From assembly GCA_017542245.1 (NCBI GenBank), contig JAFXXN010000078.1, positions 62,001-126,000 on the forward strand: a stretch of DNA of 64,000 bases, written 5' to 3'. Under the pieces are notes generated by a model. It was not told the DNA's origin, did no database searches, and was given only the letters and a program-made list of their open reading frames with translations. Position 1 is the first letter of the stretch, and each line of letters starts with the position of its first letter. The position numbers and the translations under genes were made by a program. This document shows positions 26,732 to 35,892 of this stretch, piece by piece. Source of the DNA: Lachnospiraceae bacterium. GTDB lineage: Bacteria; Bacillota; Clostridia; Lachnospirales; Lachnospiraceae.

Positions 26732-28023
26732 CATCCAAAAAGAAAAGTTTAATTTTAAATACAGGTTGGATGACTTTTCAGCAGATAATAAGTCTATTAA
26801 TATCGTTTATAATTGGGCCTATATCTGCTAGATTTCTTCAACCTGAAAATTATGGGCTGCTTAGTTATGGTAATACAATTGTAGTACTACTCTCGGCATT
26901 AGCATTACTTGGAATTAATTCTGTTTTAGTTCGTGAACTTATTGCAAATCCGATGAAAACTAAAGAATTACTTGGTACTGCATTTGCTCTTAGGCTTACA
27001 GCGTCTATAGTTTGTTTCTTTATTTCAATAATTTGTGTTGTTATATTGCAACCAGATAATAAATTATTATGGATTATTGTTGCTATTCAGGCTACTGTAT
27101 TATTATTTCAAGTATATGATGTGTTTGTAGCATGGTTCCAGACGCAACTTAAGATGAAATATGTTTCTATAGCTTTGATTATTGTTAAATTGGTTACTGC
27201 TTTATGGCAAATAGTAATATTATCATTTCATACTTCTGTTGTTTTTTTTGCTATGACTAGTTCTATTGGAAGTTTTATTGGTTGCATTTTAATATATTAT
27301 TTTTTTAGAAAAAGCAACACGCATTTTAAATGGACATTTAGCCAAGCAAAATATCTTTTAGGAAAAAGTTATCATTTTATAGTTTCAAATTTAGCAGTAG
27401 TTATCTATATGCAAATAGACAAAATAATGATTGCGGAAATGTTGAATTATTCAAGTGCAGGTGTATATGAAGTTGCTACCAATTTAGCAACAATTTGGCA
27501 ATTTATCCCTATTGCAATTATTGATTCAGCAAGAACTGTTGTACTAGAAAAGAAATCAGAGAATAATGATGAGTACTATAAATATTTAAAAATGTCGATG
27601 AATTTGATTACGATACTATGTGTATTAATCTGTTTAGTATTTGTTTTTGGAGGATCGTATATTGTTTATTTGTTATATGGCGAAGAATATGTTGACGCAG
27701 CCCCTTCACTAAAAATTCTTGTATGGGCCACTATGATTTCGATGTTAGGTTGTGTTAGATCCATATGGATTTTAGGTGATGAACTTGGGAAGTATGATAA
27801 ATATTTTACAGTTTCCGCAGCAATCTTAAATGTGATACTGAATTATATATTAATATACAAAATGGGTATTATTGGAGCCGCAGTATCTACACTTATTTCG
27901 TATTTTTACGAAGTGTTTATAGCACCATTATTATTTAAAGAAACGCGAAAATTTATCCCATTATATATTTCTTCTTTTAAAGAATTACCCAATATATTAA
28001 AAGTATTAAAAAAAGATAAGTAA
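26728..28023 (+). CDS. Wzx-type polysaccharide flippase (MATE/PST superfamily)
   Basis: Moves lipid-linked repeat units across the membrane. About twelve hydrophobic helices. The N-terminus (NTGWMTFQQIISLLISFIIG, then ISARFLQPENYGLLSYG) is the usual opening of the RfbX/Wzx family, with YMQIDKIMIAEMLNYSSAG in the middle as in its members. TTG start at 26728 overlaps the FkbM gene stop. 431 aa is normal. No Wzy polymerase is obvious in the window; one of the membrane proteins upstream might serve, but that is a guess. Its 3' end abuts the transposase remnant. Confidence 0.88.
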   Translation: MTSKKKSLILNTGWMTFQQIISLLISFIIGPISARFLQPENYGLLSYGNTIVVLLSALALLGINSVLVRELIANPMKTKELLGTAFALRLTASIVCFFISIICVVILQPDNKLLWIIVAIQATVLLFQVYDVFVAWFQTQLKMKYVSIALIIVKLVTALWQIVILSFHTSVVFFAMTSSIGSFIGCILIYYFFRKSNTHFKWTFSQAKYLLGKSYHFIVSNLAVVIYMQIDKIMIAEMLNYSSAGVYEVATNLATIWQFIPIAIIDSARTVVLEKKSENNDEYYKYLKMSMNLITILCVLICLVFVFGGSYIVYLLYGEEYVDAAPSLKILVWATMISMLGCVRSIWILGDELGKYDKYFTVSAAILNVILNYILIYKMGIIGAAVSTLISYFYEVFIAPLLFKETRKFIPLYISSFKELPNILKVLKKDK

Positions 28024-28355
28024 TAATATTTTCTGAATATATTGTTTGATAAATATGATTTGACATCATGTCTGCTTTTTTAACCCAGCGGTTTTCAGAA
28101 TTAAGTTTCATTCCGAATGGCTGATTGAAATCTGTAAGTTCTATCTGGCGGTTTTTCGAAAATTTATACATATGGCTTCTCCTAAGTGCAAGGTTTTTTT
28201 ATAAAAACAGTGTTTGCCTTTGCATTTATTTTACCATATTTATGATTGAAAAGCCAGTAATATCAATGGTTTTAGACTACTTTTCTACTTAAAAAGCAGT
28301 CACTAGTTATAGATGATTCTGGTTTTATTGATAATACAGAAAGGTATCATATACT
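28024..28355. other. 332-base gap holding an IS scar
   Basis: The stretch between flippase and ATPase genes contains the transposase remnant (28067-28171), its ribosome binding site and A/T-rich flanks. AGAAAGG (28340-28346) near the 3' end serves the ATPase start. I see no clear promoter for the ATPase pair and no complete terminal inverted repeats. Confidence 0.6.
28067..28171 (-). pseudogene. N-terminal remnant of an IS transposase (IS1182/IS5-like)
   Basis: Read on the minus strand, an ATG at 28171 preceded by TAGGAG encodes MYKFSKNRQIELTDF, then FGMKLNSENRWVKKAD. This matches the start of transposases common in Lachnospiraceae (DF..P.G.KL.PENRWVK). After about 34 residues the match ends: the following frame is unrelated A/T-rich sequence running into the flippase gene. 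The DDE catalytic part is gone, so it is a dead fragment. Its upstream part extends to perhaps 28285, where the original IS end may lie. This is the only minus-strand coding piece in the window. Confidence 0.7.
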
Positions 28356-29468
28356 ATGATAAAATATGTTTTTATAAATAATTATAAGAGTTTTGTAAAT
28401 TTTAGAATTGATTTTGAAAAAAATAATCTTCTGTTGGGCGGAAATGGTACCGGAAAAAGCAATTTGATTTTATTGATTTATAGACTTTGTTCTTTTATCA
28501 AAGATAATAGAAATGAAACAGGACTTGCTTTTTCAATTAATAGTCGCACACGATGGATGGAGAGTAATATTCAGACTTTTGAACTTGGACTTGAAAGCAA
28601 TGGTATAGAATATATTTATCATTTAGAAATAGAGCATAATCCGGAAAAAGTTCAAAGCATAGTGCTTAATGAAACGGTAAAAAAAAGTGATATAGTACTT
28701 GTAGAGGCAAAGGCCGGTCAGGCATTGTTATTTAATGATTTAACAGGAACAAATGATATAATGATGACCAATACTTTTAGCTCTATTGTTTCATATATCA
28801 ATAATGACAAGCGGTATAAATCTATTCTTGAGTTTAAAAATTGTATCGAGAGAATAGTGTACTGTGTTCCAAATCCGGGACAAATGTCGTATATCGTTGA
28901 AAACAATATTTATTCGCCAACACCAAATATGTCAAATATTGCTTCGTTGTACACCGGATTGGTTGAGATAATTCCTGAATTTCAGAACGATTTTACAATG
29001 GCAATGAAAGAAATTAATCCAAATTATGTAGGGGCCGGTTCGTTTTTTGAATCAAATCAGAAATGCTTTTCAGTTATATATAAATATAAAGATGTTAAAA
29101 ATTCTTTTAGATTTGATGAATTGTCTGATGGTGAAAAAGAATTGTTCGCGCTATATCTGATTCTTTATGGATATTTGAAACAGGGTTATACAATACTGCT
29201 GGATGAACCGGATAATTATCTTGGATTAAGAGAGATTCAGCCTTGGTGTATGGAACTCGAGGATATATTGTTTGAAAATGGTCAGAGTATCATGATATCT
29301 CATCATCCGGAGATAATTGATTATTTTACTGACGGCAGTGGTATTTGGTTATCGAGGTTACAATCGGGTGAAAGTGTTGTAAGACAAAATCCGTTTACTG
29401 TACCGGAAGACGGTAAAATATTATCATATTCTGAATTAATTGCCAGAGGATTGGATGAGGATAAATGA
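28356..29468 (+). CDS. ABC-type AAA ATPase of a putative two-gene defence/nuclease module
   Basis: An SMC/OLD-like ATPase of the AAA_15/AAA_21 type, 370 aa. Walker A is GGNGTGKS at residues 28-35, the ABC signature DELSDGEKE is near 253, Walker B is TILLDEPDN near 280, and the H-switch SHHPEII is near 314. There is no long coiled coil, and no nuclease domain is fused. It overlaps the following TOPRIM-like gene by four bases (ATGA), so they act as a pair. Such ATPase plus TOPRIM pairs occur in phage-defence systems (PARIS AriA/AriB, AbiL, RloAB), where the ATPase senses or cages the nuclease. Placement beside an IS scar within a glycan locus fits a mobile cargo. Function is inferred. Confidence 0.8.
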   Translation: MIKYVFINNYKSFVNFRIDFEKNNLLLGGNGTGKSNLILLIYRLCSFIKDNRNETGLAFSINSRTRWMESNIQTFELGLESNGIEYIYHLEIEHNPEKVQSIVLNETVKKSDIVLVEAKAGQALLFNDLTGTNDIMMTNTFSSIVSYINNDKRYKSILEFKNCIERIVYCVPNPGQMSYIVENNIYSPTPNMSNIASLYTGLVEIIPEFQNDFTMAMKEINPNYVGAGSFFESNQKCFSVIYKYKDVKNSFRFDELSDGEKELFALYLILYGYLKQGYTILLDEPDNYLGLREIQPWCMELEDILFENGQSIMISHHPEIIDYFTDGSGIWLSRLQSGESVVRQNPFTVPEDGKILSYSELIARGLDEDK

Positions 29469-30016
29469 AGTTAAGTGACAGATATTCATATGAGATTTTG
29501 TGTGAGGATGCTCAAACAAGATGTTTTTTGTTTGCATTGCTAAAAAAACAGGGTATTAGTCGTCATAAGATTTATATTGACACAGCCCCTGCCGGAATGA
29601 TTTGTGGCTCTCAATATGTAGCACAAAAATATCCGGATAAAGTAAATGACTTCTTAAGCAAGAATTACAAAAATAATGTATTGATAGTATGCACTGATGC
29701 GGATAATTTATCTATAGAGGAAAGAGTTCGATTTGTTGAGAGTAATGCAAGAAATATAAAGTATAATAGACAGGAAGTTATGATCATTATCTGGATTCCA
29801 AGAAGACAGATAGAAAACTGGATTCATTATTGGCGAGATGGAGCAGGTGAAGAAGTTGATTATAAGCATACAGGTAAGCCTGAAAAATGTAGATTAGAAG
29901 CTGAGAAGATGTCAGATTATTTATCTGATCAGATTGTTGTTACTGATATTATCCCCTCAATTGAATATGCTAAGAAAGAGTACATGAGAGTATGTGGGAT
30001 GCAGATTAGCTATTAA
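29465..30016 (+). CDS. TOPRIM-like protein partnered with the ATPase, 183 aa
   Basis: A small cytoplasmic protein with the TOPRIM pattern: Glu14 in ILCEDAQTR and Asp78-x-Asp80 in LIVCTDADN, both at strand ends, the residues that bind metal in TOPRIM nucleases and primases. IWIPRRQIENWIHYW (near 110) resembles the region after the DxD in RloB/OLD-type TOPRIM proteins. The spacing between Glu and DxD (about 64) is normal. At 183 aa it is smaller than AriB or OLD nucleases, so it may be a minimal nuclease effector. The start overlaps the ATPase stop. Activity and target are unknown; a toxin-like RNase or DNase is the likely reading. Confidence 0.65.
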   Translation: MKLSDRYSYEILCEDAQTRCFLFALLKKQGISRHKIYIDTAPAGMICGSQYVAQKYPDKVNDFLSKNYKNNVLIVCTDADNLSIEERVRFVESNARNIKYNRQEVMIIIWIPRRQIENWIHYWRDGAGEEVDYKHTGKPEKCRLEAEKMSDYLSDQIVVTDIIPSIEYAKKEYMRVCGMQISY

Positions 30017-30051
30017 GCTATATTACGAAAGGTTTTTAATCAAAAAATATT

Positions 30052-31656
30052 ATGGGTAAAAAGTATCTGCTTGACTGTACTCTGCGGGATGGAGGATATA
30101 TTAACGACTGGGAGTTCGGTCATGATAATATAGTTAATATCTTTGAACGCATAGTAGGTTCAGGGATCGATATTATAGAAATAGGCTTTATTGATGACAG
30201 AAGAGAGTTTGATATAAACAGGAGTATTTTCCCGTCCACTGATTGTATTGAAAAGATTTATGGGAAGCTTGACCGGAAAAATGCTATGGTAGTCGGGATG
30301 ATTGACTATGGCACCTGTGATCTAGCGAATATAAGGCCTTGCAGTGAAAGTTATATTGACGGTATCAGGGTAATCTTCAAAAAGGCGAAGATGTATCCGG
30401 CTATGGAATACTGCAGGAAGTTAAAAGAGCTGGGATATAAGGTTTTTTCCCAGCTTGTTTCTATAACGGAATATTCAGATGAGGAGTTACTGGAAGTTAT
30501 AAGTCTTGTTAATTCGGTTAATCCTTATGCACTCTCAATTGTAGATACTTATGGGCTGCTTAATCCTACAGAATTGACTCATATTTTGGAGATAGTAGAC
30601 AGAAATATGAATTCCGGAATAATTGTAGGTTTCCATGCACATAATAATCTCCAGCTTGGATATGTAAATGCAACAACAGTTCTGAATTTTATGACTGATC
30701 GGGATATCCTTGTTGACGGTACTTTGTACGGTATGGGAAAGAGTGCCGGAAATGCTCCTATAGAACTAGTTGCTATGTATATGAATGAGCATTTTGGAAA
30801 GAATTATTCCATCAGCGAGCTTCAGGAAGCGATTACCACAAGTGTTATGGACTTTCAGAAAAAATCGCCTTGGGGATACCAGCTTTTCTTTTATATAGCA
30901 GCTTCTAACCGGGTTCATCCAAACTATGTTTCATATCTTATGAATAAAAGGACTATGTCTGTTACAGCTATAAATGAGATTTTGAAGAAGATACCTGATG
31001 AGCGTAAGCTTGAAAAGGATATGAAGCTGATAGAACAGCTTTATATCGAATATCAGAAGAACGAATGTGACGATGAAAAAGCCATTAAGAAGCTTAAAGG
31101 CGAGCTTGCCGGAAAAAAGGTTCTTTTGATCGGCCCGGGTTCCAGTGTAGGCATATATGAAAATGAAATAAAGGGTTATATAAATACGAATTCTTCCGTA
31201 GTTGTTTCGATAAATTATATTCCTATTGCTTTCCATCCAGATTATATGTTTATAACAAATGCAACCCGTTATGTTCAGTCGGCGACGAAGCTCCTTGATA
31301 AGGATAATGAGGATATAAAGCTTATAGCTTCGTCAAATGTTAAGAATAATAACAGGAATTTTGATTTTGTACTTAATTACAGCAGCCTGATCGATGAAAC
31401 TGCTGAATTCCCGGATAATTCCATGTGCATGCTTATCAGAGCACTTATGAAATGTTCGGTCAGTGATATAGCTCTTGCCGGATTTGACGGATATACTCCG
31501 GAGAACGTAAATTATTTTGATATTGATAAGGCTTACAGCTTTTTATATGATAAGGCTGAAGTTTTAAATAACTACGCCAGAAACTTTTTTAAATCAATTT
31601 CGGATAAGGTGAACATTCATTTCATTACTCCATCGGAATATTCTAAGGAAGTCTGA
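30052..31656 (+). CDS. HMGL-type aldolase fused to a DUF115/MptE-like domain
   Basis: Two domains. Residues 1-270 form a DRE-TIM metallolyase: LLDCTLRDGGYINDW holds the Arg-Asp pair, HAHNN near 195 is the metal-binding HxH, and GMGKSAGNAPIEL follows. Family members cleave or form C-C bonds next to a 2-oxo acid (4-hydroxy-2-oxovalerate aldolase, HMG-CoA lyase). Residues about 350-534 begin KKVLLIGPGSSVGIY, a Rossmann-like loop, with VVSINYIPIAFHPDYMFITN as in MptE/DUF115-like glycan proteins. The next gene is a TPP enzyme, so this one may supply or process the 2-oxo acid used to add a carbon branch to the CDP-sugar. The ribosome binding site (GAAAGG) is far from the ATG. Confidence 0.72.
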   Translation: MGKKYLLDCTLRDGGYINDWEFGHDNIVNIFERIVGSGIDIIEIGFIDDRREFDINRSIFPSTDCIEKIYGKLDRKNAMVVGMIDYGTCDLANIRPCSESYIDGIRVIFKKAKMYPAMEYCRKLKELGYKVFSQLVSITEYSDEELLEVISLVNSVNPYALSIVDTYGLLNPTELTHILEIVDRNMNSGIIVGFHAHNNLQLGYVNATTVLNFMTDRDILVDGTLYGMGKSAGNAPIELVAMYMNEHFGKNYSISELQEAITTSVMDFQKKSPWGYQLFFYIAASNRVHPNYVSYLMNKRTMSVTAINEILKKIPDERKLEKDMKLIEQLYIEYQKNECDDEKAIKKLKGELAGKKVLLIGPGSSVGIYENEIKGYINTNSSVVVSINYIPIAFHPDYMFITNATRYVQSATKLLDKDNEDIKLIASSNVKNNNRNFDFVLNYSSLIDETAEFPDNSMCMLIRALMKCSVSDIALAGFDGYTPENVNYFDIDKAYSFLYDKAEVLNNYARNFFKSISDKVNIHFITPSEYSKEV

Positions 31657-31700
31657 TATTATTTGACTTTATGATTAAAACAGGCATGGAAAGGTTTTTT

Positions 31701-33566
31701 ATGCAGATAAAAGTAGCGAAGTATATTTCTGAGTTTTTTGTAAAAAACGGAATAAATGATTGTTTTATGGTAACAGGCGGCGGAGCTATGCATCTGGATG
31801 ATGCTATCGGTCACCAGGAAGGGATGCATTGTACGTTTAATCATCATGAACAGGCCTGTTCCATAGCAGCAGAGGGCTATGCCAGAATGACAGGAAAGAT
31901 AGCCCTTATTTGTGTTACCAGCGGACCGGGTGGGACAAATGCTATAACAGGAGTTATGGGAGGATGGCTGGATTCCATCCCAATGTTTGTTATTTCCGGA
32001 CAGGTTAAGCGAGAGACTACCACATGGGCATGCAGTGATCTAGGTCTTCGTCAGCTTGGGGATCAGGAGTTTAATATTATTGATTCCGTTAAGAATATGA
32101 CTAAGTTTGCTGTAATGGTCACTAATCCTTATGAGATAGCATACCATCTTGAAAAGGCTTTGTTCTTAAGTTTGAACGGCCGAAAGGGTCCTGTATGGCT
32201 CGATATTCCTCTTGATGTGCAGGGCGCTGTGATAGATACGGATAAGCTTATTCACTTTAAAAGTGAAAATGAGATTTTCTGGCAGGATAAAAGGGTTAGT
32301 CCCGAAGTAATTGATATTATTGTGCGGAAGATAGAAGAAGCGAAGGCACCGCTCGTTCTTGCAGGAACGGGCATTAATCTGGCAAATGCAGATGAGAAGC
32401 TTTTGGCATTTCTTGATAAGTATAAAATTCCGGTGGTTACCGCATGGAATGCAAATGATACTGTTGCGTTCGATAATCCTTATTATGTCGGGATGCCGGG
32501 TACTGTTGGTATCAGATCCGGGAATTTTGCGGTTCAGAACTGCGACCTTCTGATCAGTCTTGGATGCCGTATGAATATAAGGATGATAGGATATAATCAC
32601 TATGATTTTGCAAAAAATGCATTTAAGGTTATAGTTGATATTGATTCCAAAGAGCTTGTTAAGCCTACAGTCAGAGCTGATCTTCCGGTATGTGCGGATG
32701 TAAGTACTTTTCTTGACTTAATGCTGGAACGTGTTTACGAACCGGTTGAAAGGCATGAAATATGGCGTAAGTGGTGCCGCGGTCTTTTGGAGAGATACCC
32801 GGCGGTAAAACCGGAGTACTATACCGGCTTTAGAAAGACTTATAGGGATACTGGGAAAAGCTGTAATGTAGAGTCCTGTAATGAAAATGAGAAAGAAAGC
32901 TTAACCAAGATTAATCCTTATGTTTTCATAGATGAACTTTTTAAAAAGCTTGACAATTCGGACCGTATTATATGCGGAAACGGAGCTGCATGTGTTATCA
33001 CTTTCCAGGCTGCTAAAATCAAACAGGGACAGCGCATGTTTACGAATTCGGGATGTGCGGCTATGGGTTACGGGTTCCCTGCCGCGCTTGGTGTTGCGGT
33101 ATCTGATAATAGTCGCAGAACTGTCTGTATTGACGGCGACGGAAGTGTGATGATGAATATTCAGGAACTTGCTACGGTTTCACACAACAGACTGAATATG
33201 AAGTTGTTTATCCTAAATAATAATGGTTATCTTTCTATTCGTCAGACACAGAGAAATCTGTTTAAACCTCCGTTTGTAGGTATTGATAGTGAGAGCGGTG
33301 TTGGTTTCCCTGATTTCGGAAAACTGGCTGATGCTTTTGGAATTTCGTATTTTAGGCTGACAACGGAATCTGAGGCAGGTGGAGTAATTGATCAGGTTTT
33401 AAATTCTGACGGACCAGGTGTATGTGAAGTTGTTGTTGATCCTGATCAGAATTTTGAACCGAAGTCTTCTTCAAAGGTATTACCTGATGGGAAGATAGTG
33501 TCTCCTTCACTTGATGATATGTTCCCGTTCCTTGACAGGGATGAGTTTGAATCGATAAAGTTTTAA
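31701..33566 (+). CDS. Thiamine-pyrophosphate enzyme, acetolactate synthase-like (YerE-like candidate)
   Basis: Start is ATG 31701, six bases after GGAAAGG (31688-31694). The N-terminal domain has VTGGGAMHLDDAIG and the catalytic Glu in NHHEQACSIAAEGYAR (near 48), with TSGPGGTNAITGV after it. The C-terminal domain carries the TPP-binding motif GDGSVMMNIQELAT near 480 ending in LNNNGYLS. It resembles acetolactate synthase, but in a CDP-sugar cluster the better parallel is YerE of yersiniose biosynthesis, which transfers a two-carbon unit from pyruvate to a CDP-4-keto-3,6-dideoxyhexose. About 621 aa against about 580 for YerE. Reaction inferred from neighbours. Confidence 0.78.
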   Translation: MQIKVAKYISEFFVKNGINDCFMVTGGGAMHLDDAIGHQEGMHCTFNHHEQACSIAAEGYARMTGKIALICVTSGPGGTNAITGVMGGWLDSIPMFVISGQVKRETTTWACSDLGLRQLGDQEFNIIDSVKNMTKFAVMVTNPYEIAYHLEKALFLSLNGRKGPVWLDIPLDVQGAVIDTDKLIHFKSENEIFWQDKRVSPEVIDIIVRKIEEAKAPLVLAGTGINLANADEKLLAFLDKYKIPVVTAWNANDTVAFDNPYYVGMPGTVGIRSGNFAVQNCDLLISLGCRMNIRMIGYNHYDFAKNAFKVIVDIDSKELVKPTVRADLPVCADVSTFLDLMLERVYEPVERHEIWRKWCRGLLERYPAVKPEYYTGFRKTYRDTGKSCNVESCNENEKESLTKINPYVFIDELFKKLDNSDRIICGNGAACVITFQAAKIKQGQRMFTNSGCAAMGYGFPAALGVAVSDNSRRTVCIDGDGSVMMNIQELATVSHNRLNMKLFILNNNGYLSIRQTQRNLFKPPFVGIDSESGVGFPDFGKLADAFGISYFRLTTESEAGGVIDQVLNSDGPGVCEVVVDPDQNFEPKSSSKVLPDGKIVSPSLDDMFPFLDRDEFESIKF

Positions 33567-33582
33567 TATGTTTTATTACCGA

Positions 33583-33616
33583 GGAAACGCTGAAGGCATT
33601 TTCGAGGTGATATTGA
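33583..33616 (+). repeat. Dispersed intergenic repeat, copy 1
   Basis: GGAAACGCTGAAGGCATTTT followed by CGAGGTGA lies just before rfbH. 26 of 28 bases match the copy at 43715 before murB, and a more diverged copy (20 of 28) lies at 35842. Confidence 0.65.
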
Positions 33617-33643
33617 TATAAAGTTTTATAGGATGGTAGTTTT

Positions 33644-35056
33644 ATGGCAAAATGGTCTTCAGAATCAGAAGCCAGGCTTGAGATAAAGGAGCTTGTTTCT
33701 GAGTATTTTCATGAATATAAGGAAAACAGAAAATCTTTTGAACCCGGAGACAGGATTAATTATGCTTCGAGGGTTTTTGATGAGAAAGAGATGTGTGCTC
33801 TTGTAGATTCTGCTTTGGATTTTTGGCTTACAGCCGGAAAATATGCTTCGGAATTTGAAAATGAATTTGCTAAATGGATAGGAGTTAAGTATGCGCATCT
33901 GGTTAACAGCGGATCTTCTGCTAACCTTGTAGCATTTATGGTCCTTACAGCACAGGAGCTTGGAGAACGCAGGATCAAGAGAGGCGATGAAGTGATAACT
34001 GTAGCCGCAGGTTTTCCGACTACCATCACACCTATGTTACAGTATGGGGCGGTTACTGTTTTTGTGGATGTTACGATACCGGAGTATAATATCGATGTAA
34101 CGAAACTTGAAGGAGCGCTCAGTTCTAAAACTAAGGCAGTCATGCTGGCCCATACCCTTGGGAATCCTTTTAATATTCGTGCAGTTAAGGACTTTTGTCA
34201 AAAGCATAACTTATGGCTGATAGAAGATAACTGTGATGCTCTGGGAACCTTATACAAGGTGGATGGAATCTCGGGTGAAGATTCAAAAGATACTGATAGT
34301 AACCCCGGGCTTGTTTCTACAGCGGATGGGGTATATAAATATACCGGAACTTTGGGAGATATAGGAACCAGCAGTTTTTATCCTCCACACCATATGACTA
34401 TGGGCGAGGGTGGATGTGTTTATACTGATAATCCTTTGCTACACAGGCTTATTTTGTCTTTCAGAGATTGGGGACGTGATTGTATTTGTCCTTCAGGACA
34501 TGATAATCTGTGCGGACACAGGTTTGACAGACAGTTCGGAGAGCTTCCAAGGGGTTACGATCATAAGTATGTTTACAGCCATTTTGGATATAATCTTAAA
34601 GCTACGGAGATGCAGGCTTCCATTGGGTGCGAACAGTTGAAGAAATTTCCCGGGTTTATTAAGAGAAGAATAGAGAACTGGCAGTATATATATGACAGGC
34701 TGAAGAAGTATGAAAAATTGATATTTCTTCCTAAGGCTGAAGAGAACAGCATCCCTTCGTGGTTTGGTTTTATGATAACAGTGAAACCTGAAAGCGGTAT
34801 TAACAGGAATGAGATGACTTCGTTTATAGAAAGTCATAATATACAGACGAGACTTCTTTTCAGTGGAAATATTATAAAGCATCCCTGCTTTGATTTGATT
34901 AGGAATACTGATGCTTACAGAGTATTTGGTTCTTTGGAAAATACGGATTATATTATGAATAATTCATTCTGGATAGGTGTTTATCCGGGGATGACAGAAG
35001 AAATGCTTGATTATATGTGCGCGATTATTTCTGAATATCTGGATAAATATATTTAG
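33644..35056 (+). CDS. rfbH: CDP-4-dehydro-6-deoxyglucose 3-dehydratase (E1)
   Basis: Removes the C3 hydroxyl of CDP-4-keto-6-deoxyglucose using PMP and a [2Fe-2S] cluster. It has the DegT/DnrJ fold: HTLGNPFNIRAV and LIEDNCDALGT (cofactor Asp). Then SFYPPHHMTMGEGG, where a His pair (249-250) stands in place of the catalytic Lys, the feature that marks E1 from ordinary aminotransferases. Cluster cysteines are visible in RDCICPSGHDNLCGHRF. 470 aa against about 437 in Yersinia. The partner reductase E3 (RfbI/DdhD) is not in this window, so it must be elsewhere or replaced. Confidence 0.93.
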   Translation: MAKWSSESEARLEIKELVSEYFHEYKENRKSFEPGDRINYASRVFDEKEMCALVDSALDFWLTAGKYASEFENEFAKWIGVKYAHLVNSGSSANLVAFMVLTAQELGERRIKRGDEVITVAAGFPTTITPMLQYGAVTVFVDVTIPEYNIDVTKLEGALSSKTKAVMLAHTLGNPFNIRAVKDFCQKHNLWLIEDNCDALGTLYKVDGISGEDSKDTDSNPGLVSTADGVYKYTGTLGDIGTSSFYPPHHMTMGEGGCVYTDNPLLHRLILSFRDWGRDCICPSGHDNLCGHRFDRQFGELPRGYDHKYVYSHFGYNLKATEMQASIGCEQLKKFPGFIKRRIENWQYIYDRLKKYEKLIFLPKAEENSIPSWFGFMITVKPESGINRNEMTSFIESHNIQTRLLFSGNIIKHPCFDLIRNTDAYRVFGSLENTDYIMNNSFWIGVYPGMTEEMLDYMCAIISEYLDKYI

Positions 35057-35159
35057 GGATGAGGTGTAATTATTTTGTATAATACTATAATCAAAATTGA
35101 AAGATGGGACTGCTTAAACAGATTATGTTTGAGTATCTGGAAAAAATCAGGTATATGAG

Positions 35160-35813
35160 ATGATTAAAAATGTAATTTTTGATTTGGATGGAACACTGCT
35201 TGATACGCGCGAGGGGATTCTTGAGAGTGCAAAATATGCGGCGAAGGTGCTTGGATTTAAGGAACTGCCGCATGAAACTTTACTGAAGTTTGTAGGACCG
35301 CCTATTCAGCAGTCCTTTATGACATTTTATGGATGTGATAAAGAAACTGCTCAAAAAGGTGCAGATATTTTTCGGGATTTCTATAAAAAGGACGCATTAC
35401 TGAAGGCCAAACCATACGAAGGCATCTATGAACTTTGTGAGACGTTGAAATCAAACGGGATAAAGATGTCAGTGGCAACTTATAAGCGTGAAGATTATGC
35501 ATTGGTACTTCTTAAGCATTTTGGGTTTCAAAGGTATTGTGACCCGATGCACGGAGCTGATAACAACAATATTCTGAAGAAAGAGGATATTGTCCGTATG
35601 TGTCAGGAAGAAATGGGTGCGGATAAAAATGATTGCGTGCTGGTCGGTGATACGGATCATGATGCAAGAGGTGCGGCTCAATCTGAAACTCCGTTTATTG
35701 CAGTTACCTATGGTTTTGGGTATAAGAGTGCTGAGGATGTAAAAGGGTATCCGTGTATTGGAATAGCAAATACACCGCTGGAGATAGCAGATATTATCTT
35801 ACAACAAAATTGA
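35160..35813 (+). CDS. HAD-family phosphatase (Gph-like)
   Basis: A haloacid-dehalogenase-fold hydrolase. Motif I is FDLDGTLLDTREG (nucleophile Asp8), motif II lies in SVATYKRED, and motif IV is VLVGDTDHDARGA. The helical cap between 17 and 85 (GPPIQQSFMTFYG) is the phosphoglycolate phosphatase type. 217 aa. It lies between rfbH and the reductase gene, so a sugar phosphate is a plausible substrate, though this family is broad. No clear ribosome binding site precedes the ATG. Confidence 0.82.
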   Translation: MIKNVIFDLDGTLLDTREGILESAKYAAKVLGFKELPHETLLKFVGPPIQQSFMTFYGCDKETAQKGADIFRDFYKKDALLKAKPYEGIYELCETLKSNGIKMSVATYKREDYALVLLKHFGFQRYCDPMHGADNNNILKKEDIVRMCQEEMGADKNDCVLVGDTDHDARGAAQSETPFIAVTYGFGYKSAEDVKGYPCIGIANTPLEIADIILQQN

Positions 35814-35841
35814 AAGATTAGGAGTATTGTTTTGTTACTAA

Positions 35842-35875
35842 GCAAATGCTGAATGCGTTTTTGGGACGACATTGA
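35842..35875 (+). repeat. Diverged intergenic repeat, possible copy 2
   Basis: GCAAATGCTGAATGCGTTTT then TGGGACGACATTGA, 20 of 28 bases like copy 1 plus a shared ATTGA end. It lies before the reductase gene. The match is weaker than between copies 1 and 3. Confidence 0.4.
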
Positions 35876-35892
35876 CTACTGAAGGGGTGTGT

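Noticed and set aside
28356-30016. Naming the ATPase/TOPRIM pair as PARIS
   Set aside because: Design fits, but the TOPRIM protein is much smaller than AriB and sequence alone cannot prove the family; kept as a candidate.
35078-35091. TATAAT-like boxes before the HAD phosphatase gene
   Set aside because: No -35 at the right distance for either box, and A/T-rich sequence gives such hits by chance.
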